Shown here: positions 43,450 through 51,952 of the stretch, piece by piece
How the letters are laid out: every line of letters starts with the position of its first letter
Position numbering within the stretch: the stretch's first letter is position 1
Origin: Paenibacillus pectinilyticus
GTDB lineage: Bacteria; Bacillota; Bacilli; Paenibacillales; NBRC-103111
NCBI RefSeq assembly: GCF_001700435.1
Contig: NZ_LYPC01000011.1
Coordinates: 372,001 to 436,000 of the forward strand
Length of the DNA stretch: 64,000 nt
Direction of reading: 5' to 3'
Translations under genes and position numbers: made by a program
The notes under the pieces: generated by a model
Databases searched by the model: none
The model's input: the letters and a program-made list of their open reading frames with translations, nothing else
Told to the model about the DNA's origin: nothing

Positions 43450-43929
43450 TCATTTGTGATACGGTTCCCCCCGATTTATCCGCATCGCGCGATAAATCTG
43501 CTCCACCAGCACCAGCCGCATCAACTGGTGCGGCAGCGTCATGCGGCCAAAAGACAGCCGCATATCCGCACGGCGCAACAGCTCGCTGGACAGCCCGAGC
43601 GAGCCGCCAATAACAAAGGCCACCTGGCTCCGCCCGTAGGTGGCCAACTTATCGAGCGAGCTCGCCAGCTGCTCGCTCGTCCACATCTCGCCGTCGATGG
43701 CTAGCGCCACGACGTACACATCCGCGCCGAGCTTGGCTAACAGCCGCTCGCCCTCTTTAACCTTCACCTGCTGCTCCTCAGCAGGGCTCATATTCTCAGG
43801 TGCCTTCTCATCCGGCACCTCAATCATTTGCATCTTGGCATACGGGCCAAGACGCTTCACGTACTCCGCGATCCCGTCCACGAGATAGCGCTCCTTTAAT
43901 TTCCCAACAGTCAATATCTGTATATGCAT
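43450..43929 (-). CDS. rlmH: 23S rRNA (pseudouridine1915-N3)-methyltransferase RlmH
   Basis: 159 aa, exactly the usual length, from ATG 43929. It begins [16 protein letters not shown] and ends [13 protein letters not shown], both diagnostic of RlmH. The SPOUT knot and SAM site are in [11 protein letters not shown]. It methylates Psi1915 in helix 69 of 23S rRNA. In Bacillales it usually lies close to htrA and the CxxH/CxxC gene; here about 6.5 kb of other genes and repeats intervene. The local GC content is higher than in its neighbours. Confidence 0.97.
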   Translation of the reverse strand: MHIQILTVGKLKERYLVDGIAEYVKRLGPYAKMQMIEVPDEKAPENMSPAEEQQVKVKEGERLLAKLGADVYVVALAIDGEMWTSEQLASSLDKLATYGRSQVAFVIGGSLGLSSELLRRADMRLSFGRMTLPHQLMRLVLVEQIYRAMRINRGEPYHK

Positions 43930-44044
43930 AACGTACCCCTTCACTTATCCCATTCATTTTTTCATTCTTTTCTCTCTTATAACCAATCATTCCTCCCATC
44001 ATACCATTCGATGTATATACGCACCAATAGCACCCGTTCACGCC

Positions 44045-44075
44045 AAAAAAGCCAGAGTTATACCAACTCCAGGCT
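44045..44075 (-). terminator. Terminator after the small remnant
   Basis: AGCC/GGCT and GAGTT/AACTC stems with a small internal loop at 44050-44075, followed on the minus strand by six T (44045-44050). It is the second terminator in a row after the permease gene. Confidence 0.65.
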
Positions 44076-44093
44076 CCCTTTACTCCTATTAAA

Positions 44094-44177
44094 TTAAACC
44101 TGCGCCATCAACTGATTAAAATCCGCTATACTCGGATTGGCCATATATTGCAAGAACAAAGAGCCAGTTTCCTCCAT
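44094..44177 (-). pseudogene. Possible 3' tail of a lost gene (27 codons)
   Basis: Frame MEETGSLFLQYMANPSIADF followed by NQLMAQV and a stop, in frame with but after the permease stop. It has no ribosome site, and its first codons lie within a terminator hairpin, yet it is followed by its own terminator. This looks like the end of an older gene displaced by the permease. I do not recognise the protein. Confidence 0.3.
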
Positions 44178-44195
44178 TGAGGAACTTGGCTCTTT
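44158..44195 (-). terminator. Terminator of the nucleobase permease gene
   Basis: AAAGAGCCA (44158-44166) pairs with TGGCTCTTT (44187-44195), with an inner GTTTCCTC/GAGGAAC stem. It stands directly after the permease stop. Confidence 0.75.
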
Positions 44196-44198
44196 CTT

Positions 44199-45512
44199 TT
44201 AGTTCGAAACGATTAATTTGGCGTCCGTCTGCCAGAACCGCTCAAGGGCCATGACCACTACAGTGGCAACTAACAGCCCGTTTCCAAACGCATACTGCAT
44301 CACTACAGGAAGCTCAGGCAAAGGTGAAGCCGCGATGAGGGTGAACCCGGCACCGACGAGAATGCCGATTCCCAGAATCGTCAACTGGCGCTGTGTTTGA
44401 ACGACGCGTGACAAGGAGGAGAACGAGTTACTGGTCATTTGCACGAAGGTCGCCAACGAAACCGCACTGGCTACGGACGTAGGCAGCTGGGCAAGAAAAT
44501 GGACGATCGAAGGGACAAGAGCAACTGCCGAGAGCGCCAAGCAGGCGATGATGAACGGCATCCTTCTCGTTTGCCCCGTCATTTTGATAAAACTCGCCGT
44601 AACCGGAAGAGAAACGACACCGACAGCGGAAAATAAAGCCGAAAGTCCGTGAGAAACGCCTGCGATTAGGCTAGCCCGGTTATAAACATCTTTACCAGGG
44701 AGTTCCTTCCTCGGTAAGGCCTGCTGGGCCGCTGTAATAGCGGCAACAAGATTTGAAACAAGGATCAGCGTAAATAGCGCGGCTGTCAAAGCCATGCCGG
44801 GATCCAACCGGGGCAATCCCCATGCCCATATATCGGGAAGTTTGATCCATGCACCGGAAGCCGAGCCAGCACTGGATATCCCACCGACGGCCAATGCCTG
44901 AAGCACCCAACCGCCGGTAATCCCTAGCAGTACGGCATAGTTACGCGTCCATCCTTTCCCTTTTACATTCAGGAACACCACGCCGCCGAATACCGCTAAC
45001 GAGATTAGCATCGTTCCATAATCTACGGCCCCTTGCCCAGCTTTCAAGCCGAACATGCCTTTCAGAAATACACCACTCAACTGCAAAGACAAGATGAACA
45101 AGAATAAATTCGTCACCAGTGGTGTAAATAGATTAAGGAGTTTATAAAAGAGGCCCGTTATCCCCAGTAAAAACAACAGCACACCAGCCATAAGCAGCCC
45201 GCCTTCTAGAATCTGCAGCGCTTCTTTGGCCGTGTGACCTTGGTTCGCGGAGATCCCAGCGATCATGACAAACACGCTTACCCATGAACCCGCTGGACCA
45301 TCCACGATCGGAAATCGATGCCCGAGTGCTGCTTGCAGCATGGAACTGAGCCCGACTACGAAAAATGTACGCTGCATCAACGAGGCAATTTCGTCCTGAG
45401 ACAAATGAAACAGACCACCAATGACGATAGGAAGTGCCACGGAACTAGCGGTCATAAAAATAAACCATTGTAGAACATGTAAATATGGATTGGAATGATA
45501 CTTTCGAAGCAT
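44199..45512 (-). CDS. NCS2-family nucleobase (purine/uracil-type) permease
   Basis: 437 aa from ATG 45512, five bases after GGGGGAG; the upstream frame is not coding. About 14 membrane segments. Family features: FPIVDGPAGSWVSVFVMIAG (segment 3 substrate region), FTLILVSNLVAAITAAQQAL and VSLPVTASFIKMTGQTRR, a variant of the VGxT-x-x-GENxG region lacking the usual Glu-Asn. NCS2 carriers bring in uracil, xanthine or urate with H+. The changed substrate motif makes the substrate uncertain. It is divergent from a LysR gene. Confidence 0.85.
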   Translation of the reverse strand: MLRKYHSNPYLHVLQWFIFMTASSVALPIVIGGLFHLSQDEIASLMQRTFFVVGLSSMLQAALGHRFPIVDGPAGSWVSVFVMIAGISANQGHTAKEALQILEGGLLMAGVLLFLLGITGLFYKLLNLFTPLVTNLFLFILSLQLSGVFLKGMFGLKAGQGAVDYGTMLISLAVFGGVVFLNVKGKGWTRNYAVLLGITGGWVLQALAVGGISSAGSASGAWIKLPDIWAWGLPRLDPGMALTAALFTLILVSNLVAAITAAQQALPRKELPGKDVYNRASLIAGVSHGLSALFSAVGVVSLPVTASFIKMTGQTRRMPFIIACLALSAVALVPSIVHFLAQLPTSVASAVSLATFVQMTSNSFSSLSRVVQTQRQLTILGIGILVGAGFTLIAASPLPELPVVMQYAFGNGLLVATVVVMALERFWQTDAKLIVSN

Positions 45513-45626
45513 AAAGGCTCCCCCTTTTCTATCGGCTTCTATGGTATCATATCGATAAGTATACGAAAAATATCTATATCCTTTAGTTTTCATACTTTTA
45601 TCCTTTGGAAAAGAGGTCACCCTACG

Positions 45627-46502
45627 ATGGATATTCGCCAACTTCGTTATTTCATCGCAATCGCGGAAGAGAAGCAAATTACCGCTGCCGCCCAAAGATT
45701 GCACATGACGCAGCCCCCGCTAGGCCAACAATTGAAGCTCATGGAGCAGGAGCTCGGCGTCCAGCTTATTCTTCGAACGGGTAAAGTCATCGAACTGACC
45801 GAAGCCGGACAGGCCTTATATAAACATGCCCTACATTTGACGAAGCTTATAGAGGAAGCGGAGAATGATGTAAAAGAGATCGGCATGGGTACGCGCGGCA
45901 AGTTACGAATAGGCGTTAACACGCTGTCCTCGGCACAACTGCCGCAATTGCTGCGTATTTTTAAAACTCGCTACCCTGAGGTTACGTATAAAATACAACA
46001 GAATGAATCCGCTCAGCTGCTTCGGCTTATTCGGGAACATACCATCGAGCTTGCTATTATCCGGCTCCCGATGGAACTAAGTGATTTTGAAGTCGTCCAG
46101 CTGCAATCGGAGCCTTTCTATTTCGTGGCCGCTCCATCCTTCGCGTCGGAATCACTGTCATTCGCTTACGCTGATATTCAGCGTTATCCGCTCATTTTGC
46201 CAAGTACAGAGGGGCTTGGGCTGTATCACAGTATCATCGACCAATTTACCGAACGTGGTCTGCTTCCTAACGTCATCGGGGAATGTTCCGATATGGTCAC
46301 GCTATTGGAATGGGTATCCTCTGGAGATGCGACAACGATCGTACCGGAGTCTATTGTTAAATTGCATCGCGAGTATGCGTTTCAAGCTTACGAAATCGCA
46401 GACAGTCAGCTCAAATTAGCAACGGGATTGATTTGGCTGAAGGATCGCCATGTATCCAAAGCAGCCCAGCATTTTATCGAGCTTATCCAAGAAACCAAAT
46501 AA
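45627..46502 (+). CDS. LysR-family transcriptional regulator
   Basis: 291 aa from ATG 45627, nine bases after GAGGT. MDIRQLRYFIAIAEEKQITAAAQRLHMTQPPLGQQLKLMEQELG is in order, and the PPLGQQLK helix is typical of the CynR/BenM-like branch. The effector domain follows from about 88. It is divergent from the NCS2 permease across 114 bp, so it probably controls it. Confidence 0.92.
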   Translation: MDIRQLRYFIAIAEEKQITAAAQRLHMTQPPLGQQLKLMEQELGVQLILRTGKVIELTEAGQALYKHALHLTKLIEEAENDVKEIGMGTRGKLRIGVNTLSSAQLPQLLRIFKTRYPEVTYKIQQNESAQLLRLIREHTIELAIIRLPMELSDFEVVQLQSEPFYFVAAPSFASESLSFAYADIQRYPLILPSTEGLGLYHSIIDQFTERGLLPNVIGECSDMVTLLEWVSSGDATTIVPESIVKLHREYAFQAYEIADSQLKLATGLIWLKDRHVSKAAQHFIELIQETK

Positions 46503-46551
46503 CATTTGCGTATTCATTTCGAACTATCACCTGACCTACTACGACGCAGAA

Positions 46552-46582
46552 AAAGGCATCCAGACCCCGTCTGAATGCCTTT
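46552..46582 (+). terminator. Terminator between LysR and helD
   Basis: AAAGGCAT (46552-46559) with ATGCCTTT (46575-46582), and CAGA with TCTG inside, separated by a C-A mismatch; the same design as the hairpin at 9539. It is A/T-flanked on both sides, so it may act in both directions. Confidence 0.8.
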
Positions 46583-46642
46583 CTACTTCTAAGCCCTGTT
46601 ACCGTGTGGTATCCTTATCCTTTTATCTTCTAAAGGCGTGCG

Positions 46643-49069
46643 TTATTCATGTAAGGGCTCCATCTCATATAACGTCTGGCTCAACGCCCGAATATAAGGT
46701 GTCCACTCCTTATCCGTGTAAAGCAAAAGCCGATGCATTGCGCGCGTACAAGCCGTATAAAAGAGCTTGCGCTCGCTTTCTCGATGATACAATGCTGCAG
46801 AAGCATCGTAGATCATGACGGTGTCAAACTCAACGCCCTTAGCAAGATAAGAAGGAATCACCATGATTCCCCTTTCGAAAATAGGCGTTTCCTTGGTAAT
46901 AAGCCGCAATCCCTCGCATCCGTGGGCTGTTAAACGGTCGTATGCCTCTGTGCTCTCGGCTTCTGTCTTCGTGATCACAGCGATGGATCCCAAGCCTTCA
47001 GCTTGCAGCGCTGCTAGGTCTGCAGCTATCCGCTTCGTCCTCATCTCCTCGCTGCCGGCCTCAATGAGAAGAGGCTTGCTCCCACTTCTCTCAAAAGGCA
47101 CAATCTCCTTGCCATTTGGCAGCAGCGGCCTCGTAAATTCGACAATCTCACGCGTTGAGCGATAGCTGCGGTACAGAACAATTTGGCTCGTTTCGTCTTC
47201 GCCGTATAGCCCGATCAAAGGAGAAGTCGCCCCATGTAAACTCGTTGCATGCGTGAAAATCGCCTGACCGAAGTCGCCGAGCACGGTCATACGAGCACGA
47301 GGGAACAGTTTCTTAAGGAACTCATATTGGAACATCGAGTAATCCTGACCCTCATCTATGAAGATATGGCGTACCTCCGTGTTCGTCCGAGCGCCTTCTA
47401 TAAGTTCTTTTAAATACAAATACGGGGCAGCATCCTCATAAAAAAGTTCCTGCTTACTCAGCTTCTCCTTGGTCTGTTCACAGATTTCCGGCCATAAGGC
47501 GGGCACTACAAACCTATTTGTCATTGCTTGATACATGCCATCCTCTTGGAACAGCTGCTTATACAGCCCCTGCACATCAATAAACAACATTTTCTTTACA
47601 CTCCGCCTCAGCGGTTTAAAAGACTCCTTCACAATCACACGGCGCAGTAATTCTTCCTCTCGCTCCGCATAATCGAAGTCACCCTCATCTCCACGGCGCT
47701 GTTTATGAATAATCTCATAGGCTCTCGCATATTTCTCCGCGAAATCAAAGAGCCCCCGCTCCTTGTGCAGTACTTGGAACGCATCGGCATACTGCTCATT
47801 CTCCAAATAGTTTATTTCCTCCTGAACCCAAGGGGCATAACGTTCCTTGCGCTCTATCAAGCTCAATTCTTGCAGCAGCCACTCTTGCAACAGCGCAATG
47901 CGGTTGGTCAATCGAATGGAAGCATCATAGCTGTAAAATTGGGCTTTTATTTGATCACCTGAAATCAAATCACGATCTTGAAAACGAATGCTATGAAACA
48001 GCATACCCTCTTGTGCAAGCCATGACGCGTATGTTTTCAGAACTTTAAGGAAATCTTCCGAAGATTTATATTGAATGCCACTCAACCGGGACTCATAAGC
48101 TGGAGCTGATTCCGCTGTCAGTACATACTCGAGCTGATCAAAGGGATCCTCCAGACGGAACGTCGATCCTAACCAATATTCTAGATATTCTTGGAAGGTT
48201 GCCTGCTGCATGTTCTCCTCGCCTAATTCGGGAAGGACGGTAGACACATAACTATTGAACATCGGATTTGGTGAAAAAAGAACAATCTGATCAGCCGTGA
48301 GATGCTCACGGTGTTTGTATAACAAGTAGGCTACTCGCTGCAGAGCCGCAGAGGTCTTTCCACTGCCTGCCGCACCCTGCACAATAAGCATCTTGCTCGT
48401 ATCGTTACGGATAATCGCATTTTGCTCCTTTTGAATCGTAGCGACAATGCTCTTCATCTGTGTGTTTGCACCCTGGCCTAGTACCTGTTGCAGTAATTCA
48501 TCGCCAATCGTTATGCTGGAGTCGAACAAATTTTGAACCTTCCCGTCACGAATTTGGTACTGTCGCTTCAGGAGCATCTTCCCCGTAATTTGCCCACCAG
48601 GTGTTGTGAACGCGACCGAGCCAGGGGAATAATCGTAATACAAACTTGCAATAGGCGTTCGCCAGTCGTAAATTAAGAAATTCATCCCATCTGTATCTGC
48701 AAAAGAAGAAACACCAATATATATTTGCTCACGCGTGTTCTCTCCATCTTCTTGAAAGTCGATCCGCCCAAAATACGGCGATACAAGCAGCCGATTCAAA
48801 TTCTTCCATTGCTGCTTCCGCAATGTATGGATACGTTCCCGTTCGGATAACAATGCCGCTTGCTGCTTGATCGTGAAGAACGTCTCCTCGAAGTCTTCAT
48901 CCGTGCTTGTATTGATCGTAACTTCTTCCCAGAAGCGTTTACGGATGTCGGAAGCCTGACCATACAATTGATCCACCTCAGGCTCTAACTCGATAATTCT
49001 CGAACGCAGTTTCTCTGTAACTAGATCGAGCCACTTCTGCTCTTGTTCCCAATCGTTGAAGTCCATCAT
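46643..49069 (-). CDS. helD: HelD-like RNA polymerase recycling motor (UvrD/Rep superfamily 1)
   Basis: 808 aa. An N-terminal coiled-coil arm (about 1-90), then YIGVSSFADTDGMNFLIYDW, a HelD-specific strand region. Walker A is VQGAAGSGKTSAALQR (about 230-245), motif II IFIDEGQDYS, and motif VI YTACTRAMHRLLLYTD. HelD removes stalled or idle RNA polymerase from DNA using ATP. The length is normal (774-810). The ribosome site AAGGAG is 13 bases upstream, which is long. The gene sits between htrA and rlmH, where Bacillus has no helD. Confidence 0.92.
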   Translation of the reverse strand: MMDFNDWEQEQKWLDLVTEKLRSRIIELEPEVDQLYGQASDIRKRFWEEVTINTSTDEDFEETFFTIKQQAALLSERERIHTLRKQQWKNLNRLLVSPYFGRIDFQEDGENTREQIYIGVSSFADTDGMNFLIYDWRTPIASLYYDYSPGSVAFTTPGGQITGKMLLKRQYQIRDGKVQNLFDSSITIGDELLQQVLGQGANTQMKSIVATIQKEQNAIIRNDTSKMLIVQGAAGSGKTSAALQRVAYLLYKHREHLTADQIVLFSPNPMFNSYVSTVLPELGEENMQQATFQEYLEYWLGSTFRLEDPFDQLEYVLTAESAPAYESRLSGIQYKSSEDFLKVLKTYASWLAQEGMLFHSIRFQDRDLISGDQIKAQFYSYDASIRLTNRIALLQEWLLQELSLIERKERYAPWVQEEINYLENEQYADAFQVLHKERGLFDFAEKYARAYEIIHKQRRGDEGDFDYAEREEELLRRVIVKESFKPLRRSVKKMLFIDVQGLYKQLFQEDGMYQAMTNRFVVPALWPEICEQTKEKLSKQELFYEDAAPYLYLKELIEGARTNTEVRHIFIDEGQDYSMFQYEFLKKLFPRARMTVLGDFGQAIFTHATSLHGATSPLIGLYGEDETSQIVLYRSYRSTREIVEFTRPLLPNGKEIVPFERSGSKPLLIEAGSEEMRTKRIAADLAALQAEGLGSIAVITKTEAESTEAYDRLTAHGCEGLRLITKETPIFERGIMVIPSYLAKGVEFDTVMIYDASAALYHRESERKLFYTACTRAMHRLLLYTDKEWTPYIRALSQTLYEMEPLHE

Positions 49070-49119
49070 CTTCTTGAATACACTCCTTCTACGTCAAATA
49101 TGGAGAAGAAAAAGAACAT

Positions 49120-49149
49120 TTGACAAACAGCGAATCTACATGGTAAGAT
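49120..49149 (+). promoter_or_regulatory. Sigma-A promoter divergent from helD
   Basis: TTGACA (49120-49125), 18 bases, TAAGAT (49144-49149). The -35 is perfect. It reads away from helD towards the terminator at 49261. Confidence 0.6.
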
Positions 49150-49155
49150 AAAGAT

Positions 49156-49288
49156 GTAGATAATATGCAATAACTATGCCATTACATAAAAATAAAATAG
49201 CAATAGTGCTCCAATCATACCATACTAGTTCTCTATGCGCAATTTATTTCATATCGAAGGACCCGGCAGACATGTCGGGTTTTTTTTT
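49156..49288 (+). ncRNA. Candidate small RNA between promoter and strong terminator
   Basis: Transcription from the promoter at 49120 would start near 49156. A strong intrinsic terminator follows: ACCCGGCA (49261-49268) pairs with TGTCGGGT (49273-49280) and is followed by about nine T. No frame inside has a ribosome site, so a short untranslated RNA of about 130 nt is the simplest reading. The family is unknown. Confidence 0.45.
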
Positions 49289-49447
49289 ATTAAGTCGCCC
49301 AATTCACGATTCATTTAAGCATCGTATACGAACATTAGCCAAGATTAGCGAAGCACCCGATCGGCTTGTAAAATAAACGGCTACGCCGTCATCCCAGGAC
49401 GAGTGCGTTTATCCAAAAATATAGCCGACCTATCATACTTCCCTTAG

Positions 49448-49750
49448 TGTCGATTTATTCGACATATTCACTTTCGCAGGCTCCGATTTTCCTCCATGTC
49501 GATTTCTTCGTCTTATTTGTTTGCGCAGGCCTTGGTTCTCTCCTGTATGTCGATTTATTCGACTTATTCTCTTGTGCAGGCCTCGATTTTCCCAAATATG
49601 TCGATTTCTTCGACTTATTCGTTTGCGCAGACCTTGGTTCTCTCCTGTATGTCGATTCCTTCGACATATTCACTTGTGTACGCCTCGATTTTCCGATATA
49701 TATCGATTTCTTCGACTTATTCGCTTGCTGCGAGGCCTGCTTCCACTCGA
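49448..49750. repeat. Tandem array A: six copies of a 51-bp unit
   Basis: Units begin TGTCGATTT at 49448, 49497, 49548, 49599, 49650 and TATCGATTT at 49701; periods 49, 51, 51, 51, 51. Each starts with a small inverted repeat GTCGA/TCGAC and continues TTATTCGCTTGCGCAGGCCT-like. Units alternate between a CTCGATTTTCC end and a CTTGGTTCTCTCCTGTA end, so the higher-order period is 102 bp. Because 51 is a multiple of three, frames stay open on both strands (for example 17-residue repeats KSTYRREPRPAQTNKSK on minus), but none has a ribosome site. Probably non-coding. Confidence 0.9.
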
Positions 49751-49950
49751 GTTAATCGGATTATCCGTTCATCTCACCACTCCGAGGCCCGATTCTACTC
49801 AAGTTAACCAGATTTTCCGACCATCTCACCGCTCCCAGGCCGCATTCTACTCAAGTTAGCCGAATTTTCCGTTCATCTCACCGCTACAGTGCCCGATTCC
49901 ACTCTACATACTCGGGTTTTCCGACTATCCTCCGATTCCCGATTCTACTT
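49751..49950. repeat. Tandem array B: about four copies of a 52-bp unit
   Basis: Units begin at 49751, 49803, 49855 and 49907, spaced exactly 52 bp, each with the pattern GTTAACCGATTTTCCG, then CATCTCACCGCTC and CCCGATTCTACTC. The fourth is truncated. It directly abuts array A but is unrelated in sequence. The phase of 52 destroys any long reading frame, so it is non-coding. Confidence 0.88.
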
Positions 49951-49983
49951 CTGCTAGTCAGTTACGACCGACTCCCCCAAAAA

Positions 49984-50008
49984 AGAAAAAAGAGGCCGCA
50001 AAGGCCTC
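49984..50008 (-). terminator. Terminator of the htrA/CxxH operon end
   Basis: GAGGCC (49992-49997) and GGCCTC (50003-50008) pair over GCAAA; on the minus strand the stem is followed by six T. Confidence 0.85.
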
Positions 50009-50010
50009 CC

Positions 50011-50178
50011 TCATACAATGAGAAAACGTGATAATGACTGGCAATGCTCGCAATGCTCAGGCGGTGACCAGTGGGCGAAGTGGGTCTTCTGCAAATCCAC
50101 AACGTCTGGTGCTTCCTCGTACTCATCAACAAATTCATCTATGGCTATTTCCACATGATCTTTACAAACGACATGCAT
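50011..50178 (-). CDS. CxxH/CxxC zinc-ribbon-like small protein
   Basis: 55 aa from ATG 50178, seven bases after GAGAGG. It starts MHVVCKDHVEIAIDEFVDEY (C-x2-H) and has PEHCEHCQS (C-x2-C), the two halves of a metal site, as in the Bacillales CxxH/CxxC family usually located next to htrA and rlmH. Function unknown. It follows htrA by 60 bp on the same strand. Confidence 0.88.
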   Translation of the reverse strand: MHVVCKDHVEIAIDEFVDEYEEAPDVVDLQKTHFAHWSPPEHCEHCQSLSRFLIV

Positions 50179-50238
50179 GTTGCTACCTCTCATCCGTGTG
50201 CGGTTCTGTAGATTTCTTTTTATCAATTGAGCTTACCT

Positions 50239-51468
50239 TTACTTATCCGTCGCCTCGACCAAAGTCAGCACCGTCGTCAGCTTCTTCCCGCCGCGATAGT
50301 ACACCACATTGATCTTGTCGCCGATCTTCTTCTCGTTATAGAGGTACTTCCGCAAGGCGATCGTACTATCGATCTTGCGATCATCCAGCTGCACGATTAC
50401 ATCCTGTGCTTTCAGTCCCGCTTCCTTCGCAGGGCCCGACACGTCGAAGACGATAACACCAGTTTTCACATCTGGAGGTAACTTTAATACATCCGTCCCT
50501 TTAAAAGCTTGCAGCTCCTGCGTCGACACCCCAATCAACGGCCGTTTCACCTTATGGTCCTTGATTAGACTATCAATAATGGGTTTCACACTATTAATTG
50601 GAATCGCGAAGCCTAAGCCCTCTACGCCTGTATCTGCAATCTTCATCGAGTTAATACCGATGACCTTACCTTCGATGTTCACCAGTGGGCCACCGCTGTT
50701 ACCTTGGTTAATCGCGGCATCCGTCTGGATAACGTCCATCTCCCAGTCATAGTCCGTGCCTTCACGTGACAGCGCGACCGGTATCGTCCGCTTCGGCGAA
50801 GATACGATCCCTTGAGTTACCGTTGGCGAGAAGCCAAGCCCTAGCGGATTGCCCACGGCAATCGCCATTTCACCCGCGCGCAGCGAGTCGGAGTCACCGA
50901 ATTCCGCAAGCACTTTCACATCCTTGCCATCGGCCTCTAGTACGGCCAAATCCGTAATTTTGTCCCGACCCACAAGCGTAGCCTTACGATGCTCACCTTC
51001 GAAATTCACGATTTCGAACTGATTCCCGTTCTCTACGACGTGACTATTCGTTACGATACGAACCTTATCCCCGTTTTTCGCAAACATAACGCCGGATCCA
51101 ATACCAATGCCCGTTTCTTGGCCAGCATCGTCCTTCTTCGAGGAGATCACGCTGACCACGGCTGGTTTTATTTTGTCCGTTGCCGCAACGACAGCATCAT
51201 TACTGTTCATCGGATGAACTTCAGCCTTGGCCACCACAGGAATCGCTAGTGCGGTCTTAGACGAAGTGCTGCCTCCGAACGAATGAACGATCCCTACAAC
51301 GACTAGCATTCCTACTGCCCCAACGACACCTGCTATGAGGGCGACATATCGTCTTCGGCCCGTAATGCTTGTGAAACTCCTGAAATTCCCTGTCTCTTTG
51401 GGACGCCAGACCGGCTCGCGCTTTCTGGACCTTTTGGTCGAATAAAAATCATCATCAAACAAACTCAT
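50239..51468 (-). CDS. htrA: HtrA/DegP-like membrane serine protease with PDZ domain
   Basis: 409 aa from ATG 51468, eight bases after AGGAGG; the 19-residue upstream extension has no ribosome site. A basic cytoplasmic tail and one membrane helix at about 42-61. Trypsin-like domain with the triad His in TNSHVVENG, Asp in TDLAVLEAD and Ser in GNSGGPL. One PDZ domain at the C-terminus (GVIVFDVSGPAKEAGLKAQD). It degrades misfolded proteins outside the membrane. It sits just after the wal cluster, as usual in Bacillales. Confidence 0.95.
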   Translation of the reverse strand: MSLFDDDFYSTKRSRKREPVWRPKETGNFRSFTSITGRRRYVALIAGVVGAVGMLVVVGIVHSFGGSTSSKTALAIPVVAKAEVHPMNSNDAVVAATDKIKPAVVSVISSKKDDAGQETGIGIGSGVMFAKNGDKVRIVTNSHVVENGNQFEIVNFEGEHRKATLVGRDKITDLAVLEADGKDVKVLAEFGDSDSLRAGEMAIAVGNPLGLGFSPTVTQGIVSSPKRTIPVALSREGTDYDWEMDVIQTDAAINQGNSGGPLVNIEGKVIGINSMKIADTGVEGLGFAIPINSVKPIIDSLIKDHKVKRPLIGVSTQELQAFKGTDVLKLPPDVKTGVIVFDVSGPAKEAGLKAQDVIVQLDDRKIDSTIALRKYLYNEKKIGDKINVVYYRGGKKLTTVLTLVEATDK

Positions 51469-51742
51469 TTCAGGTCCCTCCTCGCTGACGGGGCCAGCGC
51501 CATACTCGCCTTGGTTTATTGTCATCCATGGATCGTTTCAAGCAATCCACGATTGGATTTTTGCAAATAATAGGAATGTTTCGCTCGCTTCTTGCCTACA
51601 ATAATAGTAAACCAAATCTCTTACCGAATTACTAGAGTGTAAACCAACTTTTCCACATATGAAAGGATAAGTTTTCGATTCCCGAAAATTGCTTTTCTTA
51701 TTGGCGATATCACTAGAACATTATCTAAAGGAGAATGCTGCC

Positions 51743-51952
51743 ATGAACCGTATTCCTACTCATTTTGAAGAAATTAATATGATCGGTAAGCTCGCTGACC
51801 TCAAGGAAAGCCACTATCACCAGTCCCTCGTCCTCTCATCTCTCATTCAAGTGTTGATTGATAAAGGTCTTGTCACTGCGCAGGAAATTCAGCTCAAGTC
51901 CCAAGAACTCGACGCTGCACTTACTCCGAATCCAATACATCCCATTTCGTAG
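51743..51952 (+). CDS. Small hypothetical protein overlapping walJ end
   Basis: 69 aa from ATG 51743, nine bases after AAAGGAG. Helical sequence MNRIPTHFEEINMIGKLADL and LVLSSLIQVLIDKGLVTAQE; the second part resembles the thermophilic subunit-type helix pair LIDKGLIT found in nitrile hydratase beta and similar proteins, but no family is assigned. Its last 32 bases overlap the end of the convergent walJ gene. Confidence 0.65.
   Translation: MNRIPTHFEEINMIGKLADLKESHYHQSLVLSSLIQVLIDKGLVTAQEIQLKSQELDAALTPNPIHPIS

Noticed and set aside
43399..43704. 101-codon plus-strand frame over rlmH
   Set aside because: It is antisense to a clear RlmH gene, is rich in His, Gln and Arg, and has no ribosome site.
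49447..49859. Several overlapping open frames with 17-residue repeats on both strands
   Set aside because: The 51-bp period keeps frames open by chance. None has a ribosome site, and three frames are open at once, which points to non-coding repeats.
49448..49950. CRISPR array
   Set aside because: Units adjoin with no unique spacers, the units differ from each other, and there are no cas genes nearby.
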